The notes under the pieces were generated by a model. It was given only the letters and a program-made list of their open reading frames with translations, searched no databases and had not been told where the DNA came from. The position numbers were made by a program, and so were the translations under genes. From contig JACPEG010000045.1 in the NCBI GenBank assembly GCA_016183615.1, positions 1 to 64,000 of the forward strand: 64,000 nucleotides of DNA, given 5' to 3'. The DNA comes from Betaproteobacteria bacterium. GTDB lineage: Bacteria > Pseudomonadota > Gammaproteobacteria > Burkholderiales > UBA6910. Each line of letters starts with the position of its first letter. Within the stretch, counting starts at the first letter, position 1. Positions 52,918 through 61,105 of this stretch are shown here, one piece after another.

Positions 52918-53355
52918 ATGCGACGCCGTCACGACCTCTTCACCCTGGACCTGTTTGACATTCCGCGCCCGCCGGCGGCCACCGAGGGCGCGCTCAATTG
53001 CGCCGTCGAGATCTGCCACACGCTCTCCGAGGCGCTGAAGGCCTCGCCCCAAACCCGCTACCAGGTCGCGGCCCGCATGAGCGAGCTGGTGGGCCACGAG
53101 ATATCCAAGTACTCCCTCGATTCCTGGACGGCGGAATCCCGCGAGGGGCACCGCTTCCCTCTCGAATACGCCCCGGCCTTCGAGGCCGCACTCGAAAGCT
53201 ACTGCCTCCAGGAGTTACTTGCCCGCAAGCGCGGCTGCCGGGTGCTGAAGGGCGAAGAAGCGCTGCTCGCCGAGCTGGGGAGCATCGGCCAGATGAAGGC
53301 CGAGCTCGCCCGGCAGGAGAAGGCCATCAAGGATTACCTCAAGGAGAAGCGATGA
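52918..53355 (+). CDS. Mu-like early protein, unknown function
   Basis: This 145-residue protein starts 2 bp after ner. It is mainly helical: ALNCAVEICHTLSEALKASPQTRYQVAARM, in part TRYQVAARMSELVGHEISKY, then LDSWTAESREGHRFPLEYAP and a coiled C-terminus (AELARQEKAIKDYLKEKR). The middle part resembles a small DNA-binding domain found beside transposases of B3-like phages. I cannot assign a function. Confidence 0.7.
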   Translation: MRRRHDLFTLDLFDIPRPPAATEGALNCAVEICHTLSEALKASPQTRYQVAARMSELVGHEISKYSLDSWTAESREGHRFPLEYAPAFEAALESYCLQELLARKRGCRVLKGEEALLAELGSIGQMKAELARQEKAIKDYLKEKR

Positions 53356-53417
53356 GAGGGCAGCGAATGCTGGTCTATGACCCCACTACCCGGCGCCGGC
53401 GTTATATACCGTCGTCC

Positions 53418-53612
53418 TCAGCCCTGGTTGCGCTCATCCATGCGGCGGTACGTCACCTGCAGCATGACATAGAGGCTGTCGATCAAGTCGCTCAGGAGCA
53501 ACATCGAGTCGGAATCGGCGTTGACGTTGTTGCCGATGCGCACGTCGCCGTTGGTGACGAACGCCGTAGCTAATACGACCGCTTGAGACTTCAGGTGCTC
53601 GTGCCTATCCAT
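53418..53612 (-). CDS. small antisense-strand hypothetical protein
   Basis: This 64-residue frame starts MDRHEHLKSQAVVLATAFVT, with GGGAGGG at a good distance before the ATG at 53612. It has a protein-like composition (DVRIGNNVNADSDSMLLL). It lies against the direction of the early operon, between the 52918 gene and the transposase. The overlapping plus-strand frame is Arg/Val-rich and less convincing. Confidence 0.5.
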   Translation of the reverse strand: MDRHEHLKSQAVVLATAFVTNGDVRIGNNVNADSDSMLLLSDLIDSLYVMLQVTYRRMDERNQG

Positions 53613-53707
53613 GAGGGCCCTCCCGTGAAGGTGAATGGTCTGCGCACACACCATCTTACCGGATCGGCGAGGGGCCCTCGCCTACAGTATCGATAACGGG
53701 AGGACGC

Positions 53708-55900
53708 ATGCAACAACAAGAAAAACACTACTCCGCGGCCGATCTCGCCGGGCTGCCCGGGCTACCCACGACAGAGCGCGCAATACAACTTAGGGCCAAG
53801 CGCGAATCCTGGCCCTCCCGTCCTCGCGCCGGCCGCGGCGGCGGCCGCGAGTATCCTCTCTCCGCGCTTCCCCCCGCAACCCGCGCCCATCTGGCGGCGC
53901 AGCTCGCCTCCGAGGCGGCGAAGGCCGGGCGCCTGGAGGGCCGCAAGCTCGCGCTGGTCGAAACCATGACCGAAGAAGCCCGCTTTGGCCGCCGTTTGGA
54001 GGGCCTTAAAGCCTCCGTTTCGCGCCCTGCAAACGGGCGCCTCGACGCCAGGCTCGCGGTGCTCGCCGCCTGGGAGACCTTCCGCCGCAGCGCCGGGCTC
54101 GCCGTCATCCCGTCCCAGCATCTCTTTGCCGACCGTTACAACCGCGGCGAGATCGAGGTCGCGCCCTGGGCGCGCGAGTTCGTGCCCGACATTTCCGCGG
54201 CGACGCTCTCGCGCTGGAGCGGCGCGGTGAAGACTCAGGGCATCGACGCGCTCGCCGGCCGCTACGGCAACCGGCGCGGGGATGCCAAAATTGACCGCCA
54301 GCCGGCGCTCCAGGAATTCGTCGTCTCGATGCTGGTGTCTCACCCCCACGCCTCCAGCGCTCACGTCATGCAGGCCGTGCGCGCCCGCTTCAACGGTCAC
54401 AACGCCCTCGATTACCCCTCGCCCCGCGCGCTGCAGCGCTGGATACTCGCCTGGAAGCACAGTCACAAGCAGGTCTTCACCGCGGTCACCAACCCAGACG
54501 CCTGGAAGGGGAAATTCATGGCCGCCTTCGGCTCCCAGTCCGAGGGCATCGTGCGGCTCAATCAGCGCTGGGAGCTGGACTCCACCCCCGGCGACGTGAT
54601 GTTGACCGACGGCCGCCACGCCGTGATCGGCGTGATCGACGTCTACCCCCGGCGCGGCAAGCTCCTGGTGGCGAAAACCTCCAAGGCCACCGCGATCGCT
54701 ACCCTGGTGCGCCACGCGCTCCTCGACTGGGGCGTGCCGGAAACGGCCAAGACCGACAACGGCTCGGACTACAAGAGCCACCACCTCACCCGGGTATTCC
54801 GTGGGCTCGACATCGACCAGCAACTCTGCCCGCCGTTCCAGCCCTGGCACAAACCCCATATCGAACGGTTCTTCGGGACCTTCAGCCACGATTTGGTGGA
54901 ACTGCTCCCCGGCTTCATCGGCCACAACGTCGCCGAGCGCCAGGCGATCGAGGCGCGCGCCTCGTTTGCCGACCGGCTCATGAAGCGCGACGGCGTGCTG
55001 GAGGTGAGCATGACCTCGGCCGAGTTTCAGAAATTCTGCGACCGCTGGTGCGAGGACATCTACGCCCACCGGATCCACGAGGACCTCGCCGGCAAGACGC
55101 CGTTCGAGGCGGTCGCCGCCTGGCCCCATCCGGTGCGCCGGATCGACGACGCGCGCGTCCTCGACCTGCTGCTCGCGGAAGCGCCCGGGGGGAACGGTCT
55201 GCGCACCGTCGGAAAGAAGGGGATCGAAGTGGATGGCGCCTGGTTCATCGCGCCGGAGCTGGGCTCCTGGGTCGGCGAGAAGGTGCGGGTCTTCCATGAC
55301 CCGCTCGATCTCGGCCGGATCGTCGTCTATGCCCCCGAGGCCGAGTTCATCTGCATCGCCGAGGCGCCCGAGCGCACCGGCATGGACCGGCGCGCAGTCG
55401 CCATCAAGACGCGCGAGCTGCAGAAGGGCCGCGTCCAGGAGGAGCGCCGCGCGCTCAAGGCGACCGCCAAGCGCCTCAAGACCGATGACATCGTGGCCGA
55501 GATCCTCGCCGAACGGGCGGAGGCCGCCGGCAAGCTCGTGCGACTCCCGCAACCTATGGTCCCCTATACCACCCAGGCGCTGGAGGCCGCGGCCGAGGCC
55601 GCCCGCGCCGCGCGCCGGCCGACGCCCCAGGCCCAGCCGGCGAGCCCCGAGCTTGCCGCGACGCTCGCCCAGGTCGAGGCGGATCTCATCGCCCCGCGCG
55701 AAGCGCGGATCGAGGACCTGCACGACGACCCTGCGCGCTACGCCCACTGGAAGCGGCTCGCCGAGCGTGTCGCCGGCGGCGTCGGGCTCACCCTTGCTGA
55801 GCAGGAATTCTTCGCGGCCTTCGGCGACAGCCCCTACTGCCGGCACATGCGCCAGATGGAAGCCGAATTCGAGGCGTACCTGCAGAAGCGGGACGCCTGA
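53708..55900 (+). CDS. Mu-type transposase A (DDE)
   Basis: This 730-residue MuA homologue has an N-terminal Mu-type DNA-binding domain (KHYSAADLAGLPGLPTTERA), helical end-binding domains, the RNase H-like core with Asp291 (WELDSTPGD), Asp350 (KTDNGSDY) and Glu386 (HIERFFGT), D-x58-D-x35-E, and a Mu beta-barrel domain (about 480-560). It cuts and joins the phage ends. GGGAGG precedes the ATG. A terminator-like hairpin follows the stop. Confidence 0.95.
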   Translation: MQQQEKHYSAADLAGLPGLPTTERAIQLRAKRESWPSRPRAGRGGGREYPLSALPPATRAHLAAQLASEAAKAGRLEGRKLALVETMTEEARFGRRLEGLKASVSRPANGRLDARLAVLAAWETFRRSAGLAVIPSQHLFADRYNRGEIEVAPWAREFVPDISAATLSRWSGAVKTQGIDALAGRYGNRRGDAKIDRQPALQEFVVSMLVSHPHASSAHVMQAVRARFNGHNALDYPSPRALQRWILAWKHSHKQVFTAVTNPDAWKGKFMAAFGSQSEGIVRLNQRWELDSTPGDVMLTDGRHAVIGVIDVYPRRGKLLVAKTSKATAIATLVRHALLDWGVPETAKTDNGSDYKSHHLTRVFRGLDIDQQLCPPFQPWHKPHIERFFGTFSHDLVELLPGFIGHNVAERQAIEARASFADRLMKRDGVLEVSMTSAEFQKFCDRWCEDIYAHRIHEDLAGKTPFEAVAAWPHPVRRIDDARVLDLLLAEAPGGNGLRTVGKKGIEVDGAWFIAPELGSWVGEKVRVFHDPLDLGRIVVYAPEAEFICIAEAPERTGMDRRAVAIKTRELQKGRVQEERRALKATAKRLKTDDIVAEILAERAEAAGKLVRLPQPMVPYTTQALEAAAEAARAARRPTPQAQPASPELAATLAQVEADLIAPREARIEDLHDDPARYAHWKRLAERVAGGVGLTLAEQEFFAAFGDSPYCRHMRQMEAEFEAYLQKRDA

Positions 55901-55907
55901 AAAGGGA

Positions 55908-55946
55908 GCGCCCGCCGGGGCGGTCAGGCCGGGGCGGGCGCGTTTT
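55908..55946 (+). terminator. hairpin-T run between transposase A and B genes
   Basis: GCGCCCGCC (55908-55916) pairs with GGCGGGCGC (55933-55941) and is followed by GTTTT. In this position it would attenuate rather than end early transcription, lowering the amount of B relative to A. Confidence 0.7.
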
Positions 55947-55971
55947 AACGCAGCACTAGACGGAGACGATT

Positions 55972-56727
55972 ATGCCAAAACTCGAAGTGATCAACAACGC
56001 CGCCGCCTCGGGCGGCGGCATCTGGGCGCCGCTCGCCAACCTGGGGCTCGCCGCCAACGCCCTCGACCGGGCGCTCCACCGCAGCCCCAACCTGCCGGGC
56101 GTGGTGATCCTTTCCGGGCCCTCGGGCTACGGCAAGACCATGTCGGCGGCCTACTGCGCCAACAAGTTCAACGGCGTCTACGTCGAGTGCCGCAGCTTCT
56201 TCACCAAGAAGGCGCTGATGCTCGCCATCCTCAAGGAGATGGGCATCCGGCCCGGGCGCAACATGCAGGAGATGCTCGACCAGATCGTCGAGGGCCTGCA
56301 GCTCTCCGGGCGGCCGCTCATCGTCGACGAGGCTGACTACATCGTCGAGAAAAACGTGCTGGAGGTGGTGCGCGACATCCATGACGCCGCCCAGGGCGCG
56401 ATCCTGCTGATCGGCGAGGAACAGTTCCCGAAGAAGCTCCAGCGCTGGGAGCGCTTCCACAACCGCGTCCTGGTCTGGCAGCCGGCGGCGCCCGCCGGCA
56501 TCGAGGACGCCAAGAAGCTCGCTCGCTTCTACGCCCCGCAGATCGAGATCGCCGACGACCTCCTCGCCCACGTCCTGGAGCGCTCGCGCGCGGTGGTGCG
56601 GCGCATCTGCGTCAACGTCGACCTGGTGCGCGACTTCGCCGGCAAGACCGGGGCGAAGCGCGTAGACCGCGCCGCCTGGGGCGAGCGCGATCTCTACACC
56701 GGCGATGCGCCGTCGAGGAGGCTGTGA
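55972..56727 (+). CDS. MuB-type AAA+ transposition ATPase
   Basis: This 251-residue ATPase has Walker A GPSGYGKTMSAAY, Walker B RPLIVDEADYI and sensor motif GAILLIGEEQFPKKL. It forms filaments on target DNA and gives target immunity with MuA. It is a little shorter than Mu B (312), lacking the N-terminal HTH extension. The stop overlaps the next start (TGATG). Confidence 0.93.
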   Translation: MPKLEVINNAAASGGGIWAPLANLGLAANALDRALHRSPNLPGVVILSGPSGYGKTMSAAYCANKFNGVYVECRSFFTKKALMLAILKEMGIRPGRNMQEMLDQIVEGLQLSGRPLIVDEADYIVEKNVLEVVRDIHDAAQGAILLIGEEQFPKKLQRWERFHNRVLVWQPAAPAGIEDAKKLARFYAPQIEIADDLLAHVLERSRAVVRRICVNVDLVRDFAGKTGAKRVDRAAWGERDLYTGDAPSRRL

Positions 56728-57368
56728 TGGCCCGTCGACCCATCCACATCGAGGCCGCCGGCAAACTCACCCCGCGCGAGCGCGTGTGGGCCGAGATCCG
56801 CAGGCGGCGCGAGTTCGCGCTCATGGAGATCGAGGACCACACCCGGGTCGAGATCACGACGATCCGCAGCTACCTGGAGGCCCTGGAGCGCGGCGGCTAC
56901 ATCACGCCCGTGACGGGATCCCACGGCAGCCGCAAGGTGCGGAACCCGGTCGGCCACTTCCAGGCCGGGCGCTGGCGCCTGGTGAAGGACATCGGCCACC
57001 AGGCGCCGCGGGTCACGGCCGAGGGCGAGCCGGTCACCCAGGGCCAGGCCAACGAGCGGATGTGGCGCGCGATGCGCATCCTGCGCGAGTTCGATTACCG
57101 CGAGCTCGCCTATTCCGCCGCCACCGAGGATTCCCCGATCCGCCCGCACACCGCGAAGACCTACGTGATCTACCTGGCGCGGGCCGGCTACCTCCAGTGC
57201 GTGCAGCCGGCCAAGCCCGGCACGCCGGCCCGCCACCGCCTGATCCCGAGCAAGTTCAGCGGGCCGCGCGCGCCGATGATCCAGCGGGTGAAGCAGGTCT
57301 ACGACCCCAACCTGGGAGTGATCGTGTGGGCTCCTAGGCCCGAGGAGGTGGCCGATGCCCGCCGTTGA
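56727..57368 (+). CDS. early-region protein with two winged-helix-like segments
   Basis: This 213-residue protein has a first segment (RREFALMEIEDHTRVEITTIRSYLEALERGGYI, in part DHTRVEITTIRSYLEAL) and a second (PIRPHTAKTYVIYLARAGYL) that both look like winged helices with a conserved GGY/AGY wing. It starts at the base shared with the B stop. I recognise it only as a common Mu-like early protein, possibly a regulator. Confidence 0.75.
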   Translation: MARRPIHIEAAGKLTPRERVWAEIRRRREFALMEIEDHTRVEITTIRSYLEALERGGYITPVTGSHGSRKVRNPVGHFQAGRWRLVKDIGHQAPRVTAEGEPVTQGQANERMWRAMRILREFDYRELAYSAATEDSPIRPHTAKTYVIYLARAGYLQCVQPAKPGTPARHRLIPSKFSGPRAPMIQRVKQVYDPNLGVIVWAPRPEEVADARR

Positions 57369-57672
57369 CTGGATTGAAGCGCTGCGGGCCGAGTGTGTCC
57401 GCACCAGCCAGGCGCAGGCCGCCCGCCGCATCGGACGCTCCGCGGCGGTCGTGAACCAGGTCCTGAAAGGTACCTACAAGGGCAATTTGCGCGACGTTGA
57501 AGCGCGCGTTCGCGGGGCGCTCATGCGCGCGACCCTCGCCTGCCCGGTGCTGGGCGAGATCCCCACCAACCGCTGCCTCGACGAGCAGGCGCGCCCGCGC
57601 GCCTCCACCAATCCGCTGCGCGTCGCCCTCTACCGCGCCTGCCAGACCTGCCCGAACAGGAGGAAACCGTGA
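57355..57672 (+). CDS. early-region HTH protein
   Basis: This 105-residue protein has an HTH (TSQAQAARRIGRSAAVVNQVLKG) followed by a Cys-bearing region (LACPVLGEIPTNRCLDEQ, RACQTCPNR) that may bind metal. It overlaps both neighbours by a few bases, so it is translated as part of the early operon. The function is probably regulatory. Confidence 0.75.
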   Translation: MPAVDWIEALRAECVRTSQAQAARRIGRSAAVVNQVLKGTYKGNLRDVEARVRGALMRATLACPVLGEIPTNRCLDEQARPRASTNPLRVALYRACQTCPNRRKP

Positions 57673-57893
57673 GCGACAGCCCCAAGACCCGCGAGGAAAA
57701 AATTGCCGAGGCGCGGCTGCGCTTCGGGAAACCCTTCCTGCTGGAGCCCCGGATGCCGCGCCGCACCGGCAAGAGCGCGTTCCTGCGCCGGCTGGAGCGG
57801 CGCCAGGCCGAGGCCCGGGCCGCCGCCGCGGACGCGGCCGCCGAGGCGGCCGGGAAAGTGCGGGCGATCCGCCGCAAGGAGGGCGCGAAATGA
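57669..57893 (+). CDS. small basic helical protein
   Basis: This 74-residue GTG-started frame overlaps the previous stop. Composition is Ala/Arg/Lys/Glu-rich (RRLERRQAEARAAAADAAAE), probably a coiled helix. It fits the tight operon spacing but has no known family. Confidence 0.6.
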   Translation: MSDSPKTREEKIAEARLRFGKPFLLEPRMPRRTGKSAFLRRLERRQAEARAAAADAAAEAAGKVRAIRRKEGAK

Positions 57894-58018
57894 GCCGCCC
57901 CGTGACCCGCATCGACCGGCTGCACGCCCACATCGTCGAGCTCGCCGTGCTGGCGGTGGCGGCGAGTTTTCTGCTGGGGTTCCTGATCGGCCTGGCGGCC
58001 GAGAGAGGAGGCTGGTGA
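57890..58018 (+). CDS. 42-residue membrane protein
   Basis: It starts MSRPVTRIDRLHAHIVELAV and has one strong hydrophobic helix (LAVLAVAASFLLGFLIGLAA). Its ATG overlaps the previous stop (ATGA), and its stop overlaps the next ATG (TGATG). A small single-span phage protein of unknown role. Confidence 0.6.
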   Translation: MSRPVTRIDRLHAHIVELAVLAVAASFLLGFLIGLAAERGGW

Positions 58019-58404
58019 TGGCCCGCCCGCTGACCGATGCCGAGCTCGCCCACTGGACCGCGATCTACGAGCGCAATCCCATCCTGCGCCGGCGCGGGGT
58101 GCTGCTCCCGACTTTCCTCACGTTCCCGGCCGAGATCTTCGCGGCCTTGGTGTTCTCTCCCTCCCCCCTGGCGGGGGAGGGCTGGGGAGGGGGGCATGAA
58201 TTCCGCCCGCTGCTGCCGCGCCAGCGCCTGGTGGCCGCGCGCCTCGCGGTGGCCGAGCAGCTGCGGGAGGCCGCGGCCCAAGCCGAGGCCGCGATCGCGC
58301 GCGCCGGCTACGTGTTCCGCGGCGGCGGCTACATCGAAGTGCTGCATCACCGCGCCTGGCCGCGGCATCAGGCCCGGCGCGATCTCAACGTGAGGGAGGG
58401 CTGA
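58018..58404 (+). CDS. early-region protein carrying an in-frame palindromic repeat
   Basis: This 128-residue protein has an N-terminal part (MARPLTDAELAHWTAIYERN) and a C-terminal helical part (RLVAARLAVAEQLREAAAQA) that look like an ordinary phage protein. The middle, SPSPLAGEGWGGG, is the translation of a CCCTCCCCC palindrome of the kind found between host genes (20857, 20993). The repeat keeps the frame open. The function is unknown. Confidence 0.65.
   Translation: MARPLTDAELAHWTAIYERNPILRRRGVLLPTFLTFPAEIFAALVFSPSPLAGEGWGGGHEFRPLLPRQRLVAARLAVAEQLREAAAQAEAAIARAGYVFRGGGYIEVLHHRAWPRHQARRDLNVREG
58159..58181. repeat. CCCTCCCCC palindrome inside a phage gene
   Basis: CCCTCCCCC (58159-58167) and GGGGGAGGG (58173-58181) flank the loop CTGGC, followed by a second G-rich block. 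It is in frame within the 58018-58404 gene. Confidence 0.8.
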
Positions 58405-58406
58405 AG

Positions 58407-59057
58407 ATGACGAAACACGGAGACAATCGGAAGATCACGGCACTCATCGCACTCCACGACGGACCGATGCGTGCCAAGGCCTTGGGCGAGCGCCTGGGCG
58501 TCACCCCGGAGCGCGCGCGCCAGATCATGCGCGAGCTGGAGGCCGAGGGCCTGGTGAAGAGCTGCACGGTGACCGTCGCCGGCAGCCCGCCGCAGTGGGA
58601 GTACAAGCTCTCCGCGGTCACCGCGGGGATGAGCCAGGAGCGGCTGCGGGCGATCGCCGCCTCGAAGCGCGCCCCGGGACGCACGGGCGGCGCCACGCCC
58701 GCGTCGCTCACCGTGGATCTTGCGCCCGTGCCGCGCAAGGAGCTCGCGGCCGTCGAGCGTCCCGCCCCGGAGCGCGCCCGGAAAACCATGACCTTCCGGA
58801 TTCCCGCCTCGACGCTGCTCGCTGCCGGGGCGATGGCGGAGCGCAGCCCCTTCCGGGCGCCTAAGGCCCCGGCGCCGGCGCCGGCGGCGCCCGGCAACGG
58901 CAACGGCTTCCGCTGCGCGCTCACCAGCGCCGGCACCCTGCTCCTGATCGGTGTCGTCCTCACCGACGAGCCCCTGGTCGAGCTCGACGCCGAGCAGACC
59001 CGGGCGCTCATCGACTACCTCGATCGCATGGCGGAGGTGCCCCATGCCGAGGCATGA
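58407..59057 (+). CDS. winged-helix early protein
   Basis: This 216-residue protein has an N-terminal winged helix (MRAKALGERLGVTPERARQI, MRELEAEGLVKSCTV), an Ala/Pro-rich linker and a C-terminal domain (DEPLVELDAEQTRALIDYLDRM). The HTH suggests a regulator. It overlaps the next gene by 14 bp. Confidence 0.7.
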   Translation: MTKHGDNRKITALIALHDGPMRAKALGERLGVTPERARQIMRELEAEGLVKSCTVTVAGSPPQWEYKLSAVTAGMSQERLRAIAASKRAPGRTGGATPASLTVDLAPVPRKELAAVERPAPERARKTMTFRIPASTLLAAGAMAERSPFRAPKAPAPAPAAPGNGNGFRCALTSAGTLLLIGVVLTDEPLVELDAEQTRALIDYLDRMAEVPHAEA

Positions 59058-59388
59058 GATCACCCGCGCCGAGCAGGCGCTCGCCTTGGTGCGCCACGGC
59101 CCGGTGCGCTCCGATCACGTGGCCACGGCGCTCGGCGTGAGCCATAGAAACGCCGACGCGGTGTTGAGACGGATGCAGTGCAAGGGGGTAATCCGCAGCC
59201 GCCTCACCTACCAGGGCGGCAGGTGGGTGCGCGAATGGTTCCTCGACCGCGGCGAGCCGCGCCCCGCGATCGATGCGGCGCTCGCCGCCTGGACGGCGAC
59301 TTCCCGGGCTCTCGGCCCCACCGGCACCGAGGTCGCGGCCGCGATCGCCGACGCCCGGCGCGCCCGCGCCCACGGAGGCGCCCGATGA
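59044..59388 (+). CDS. winged-helix early protein
   Basis: This 114-residue protein has an HTH (GPVRSDHVATALGVSHRNADAV, in part DHVATALGVSHRNADAVLRR) followed by MQCKGVIRSRLTYQGGRW, a typical recognition helix and wing. The C-terminal half is Ala/Arg-rich. It is the third HTH-type gene in this run and overlaps the next gene by 4 bp. Confidence 0.7.
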   Translation: MPRHEITRAEQALALVRHGPVRSDHVATALGVSHRNADAVLRRMQCKGVIRSRLTYQGGRWVREWFLDRGEPRPAIDAALAAWTATSRALGPTGTEVAAAIADARRARAHGGAR

Positions 59389-59720
59389 CCCGCGACCAGG
59401 TGCTCGCCGTCCTCTCCCGGCACGTCGGCGCCGAGCGCGGCATCCACGTCGAGGCCCTGGTGCGCGAGGTGACGGGCGACCTGCTGCCCGATCCGGTGGC
59501 CGAGCGCCGGCTGCGGGCGATCATCTCCGAGCTGCGCGAGGAGGGCATCGCGGTGTGCGGCCATCCCTCGACCGGGTATTACATCGCCGAGACCGCCGAG
59601 GAGCTGGAGGCGAGCTGCCAGTTCCTGCGCTCCCGGGCCATGCACAGCCTGGTGCTGGAGGCCCGGCTGCGCAAGATCCCGCTGCCCGATCTGCTGGGGC
59701 AGCTCAAGCTGAGGACATGA
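59385..59720 (+). CDS. Mu-like early protein with winged-helix fold
   Basis: This 111-residue protein has AERRLRAIISELREEGIAVC and GHPSTGYYIAETAEELEASC, a motif shared by many small phage proteins thought to be winged helices. A C-terminal helix (RSRAMHSLVLEARLRKIPLP) follows. The ATG overlaps the previous stop. The function is unknown. Confidence 0.72.
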   Translation: MTRDQVLAVLSRHVGAERGIHVEALVREVTGDLLPDPVAERRLRAIISELREEGIAVCGHPSTGYYIAETAEELEASCQFLRSRAMHSLVLEARLRKIPLPDLLGQLKLRT

Positions 59721-59721
59721 C

Positions 59722-59967
59722 ATGCCCTGCAGCCACGTAACAGTCAACGGCGTTGCGGCCATCATCTGCGGGCCGAAGCGCATCGAGACCTGCGTCCAGC
59801 GCGGCGAGATGGCCTCGCTGCTGTGCGACTACCCGGTCGTGCGCGGCGTCACCTGCGACGTGCCGCTCTGCGCGCGCTGCGCCGTCGAGATCGGCCCCAA
59901 TCTCCACCTCTGCCCCGGGCATGCCGAGCGCTACCGGGGCGGGATCCAGCAGTCCCTGAACCGATAG
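59722..59967 (+). CDS. Cys-rich, probably zinc-binding phage protein
   Basis: This 81-residue protein has seven cysteines and the pattern C-x5-C-x2-C then C-x2-H (VTCDVPLCARCAVEI, LHLCPGHAERY). It looks like a small zinc ribbon. It starts 1 bp after the previous stop. No function is known. Confidence 0.7.
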   Translation: MPCSHVTVNGVAAIICGPKRIETCVQRGEMASLLCDYPVVRGVTCDVPLCARCAVEIGPNLHLCPGHAERYRGGIQQSLNR

Positions 59968-59975
59968 GAGTCACG

Positions 59976-60497
59976 ATGAGCACACTAGCCGATATTGAAG
60001 CCCTGACCAAGGATTACGCCGTCGCGCGGGAAGCCCTCTCCGGCGCGGTCTCCGCGCTCGAAGAGGAGATCGCCGCCGCCAAACGGCGCTACCTGCCGAA
60101 GATCAAGCGCTGCGTCGCGGCCGCGGCGGACCGCCGCGGCGCGCTCGCCGCCGCGATCGAGGACGGCTGCGAGTTGTTCAGCAAGCCGCGCACCCAGACC
60201 TTCCACGGCATCCGCGTGGGAGTCATGAAGGGCAAGGGCGGCCTGGAGTGGGAGGACGCCGACCGGGTGGTGGCCCTCATCGAGCGCCACTTCCCCGACC
60301 AGGTGGAGCTGCTCATCAAGGTCCGCAAGACCCCGGTCAAGGACGCCCTCGCCCAGCTCTCCGCGGCCGATCTCAAGCGGATCGGTGTCACCATCATCGA
60401 GACCGGCGACCAGCTCGTCATCCGGCCCACGGATTCCGAGGTCGACCGGCTGGTCGAGGCGCTGCTCAAGGACGCGGAAGAGGAGGTCGAGGCATGA
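59976..60497 (+). CDS. gam: host-nuclease inhibitor Gam
   Basis: This 173-residue protein matches Mu Gam: an N-terminal coiled coil (AVSALEEEIAAAKRRYLPKI), then FSKPRTQTFHGIRVGVMKG, a DRVVALIERHFPD helix and VKDALAQLSAADLKRIGVTI. Gam is a Ku-like protein that coats DNA ends and blocks exonucleases. GGAG precedes the ATG at 59976. Confidence 0.93.
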   Translation: MSTLADIEALTKDYAVAREALSGAVSALEEEIAAAKRRYLPKIKRCVAAAADRRGALAAAIEDGCELFSKPRTQTFHGIRVGVMKGKGGLEWEDADRVVALIERHFPDQVELLIKVRKTPVKDALAQLSAADLKRIGVTIIETGDQLVIRPTDSEVDRLVEALLKDAEEEVEA

Positions 60498-60907
60498 CGA
60501 CTATGGGTGAGCGCCTGCGCGACGAGCGGAAGCGCGCCGGCTGGACGCAAGACAACCTGGCCAGGGCGACGCATATCACCCGGAGGACCCAGGTGGCCTA
60601 TGAGACGGGCCGCAGAACGCCGCGCGGCGAATACCTGCTGGCCGTTTCCGAGCAGGGGCTCGATGTCCAGTTCATCATCTCGGGGAGGGTTCCGACTATA
60701 TGGATCCCCGTCACCGAGCGCCTGCCCGACCTGCTCCAGGACGTCCTGATCGTCTGGCGCGACAGCGACGGTTTTGCCAATCGGGATATGGGGTACCTGC
60801 AGCGGAATGGCCGGTGGTACCTAGTCGATTCCTATGACGATCCAGTGGAAGTGACCCACTGGGCGCCGTTCCCGGCGCTGCCCGCCGGCCTGCAGGAGGC
60901 CGCGTGA
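60494..60907 (+). CDS. XRE HTH fused to a DUF551 domain
   Basis: This 137-residue protein has an N-terminal Cro/CI-type HTH (MGERLRDERKRAGWTQDNLA, THITRRTQVAYETGRRTP) and a C-terminal DUF551 domain (WIPVTERLPDL, VLIVWRDSDG, VTHWAPFPALP). DUF551 normally stands alone in phage proteins of unknown function, so the fusion is notable. It overlaps gam by 4 bp and is probably a phage regulator. Confidence 0.82.
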   Translation: MTTMGERLRDERKRAGWTQDNLARATHITRRTQVAYETGRRTPRGEYLLAVSEQGLDVQFIISGRVPTIWIPVTERLPDLLQDVLIVWRDSDGFANRDMGYLQRNGRWYLVDSYDDPVEVTHWAPFPALPAGLQEAA

Positions 60908-61101
60908 ACGACGATTTTGCCATCCTCTACACCAGCATCCAGGACGCGGCCAGCTCGCTCTCCTGCGACCGTGCAAACGGCGGCCGCCTCTGGACCGTCG
61001 CCAGGCTCCGCTCGGCGATCGCCGAGGAGGAACGCGGAGCGAACCGTTCCAGCATGATCACGCTGCTGCGCCGGGAAATGCGCCGGCGAGAAGGGAAATA
61101 A
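60904..61101 (+). CDS. small phage hypothetical protein
   Basis: This 65-residue GTG-started frame overlaps the previous stop. It is helical and charged at the C-terminus (ITLLRREMRRREGK). No domain is recognised. Confidence 0.6.
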   Translation: MNDDFAILYTSIQDAASSLSCDRANGGRLWTVARLRSAIAEEERGANRSSMITLLRREMRRREGK

Positions 61102-61105
61102 CACC

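Noticed and set aside
53352-53573. Plus-strand frame starting MRGQRMLVYDPTTRRRRYIP
   Set aside because: It overlaps a better minus-strand gene with a strong ribosome site, and its second half is Val/Ala/Gln-rich antisense-like sequence.
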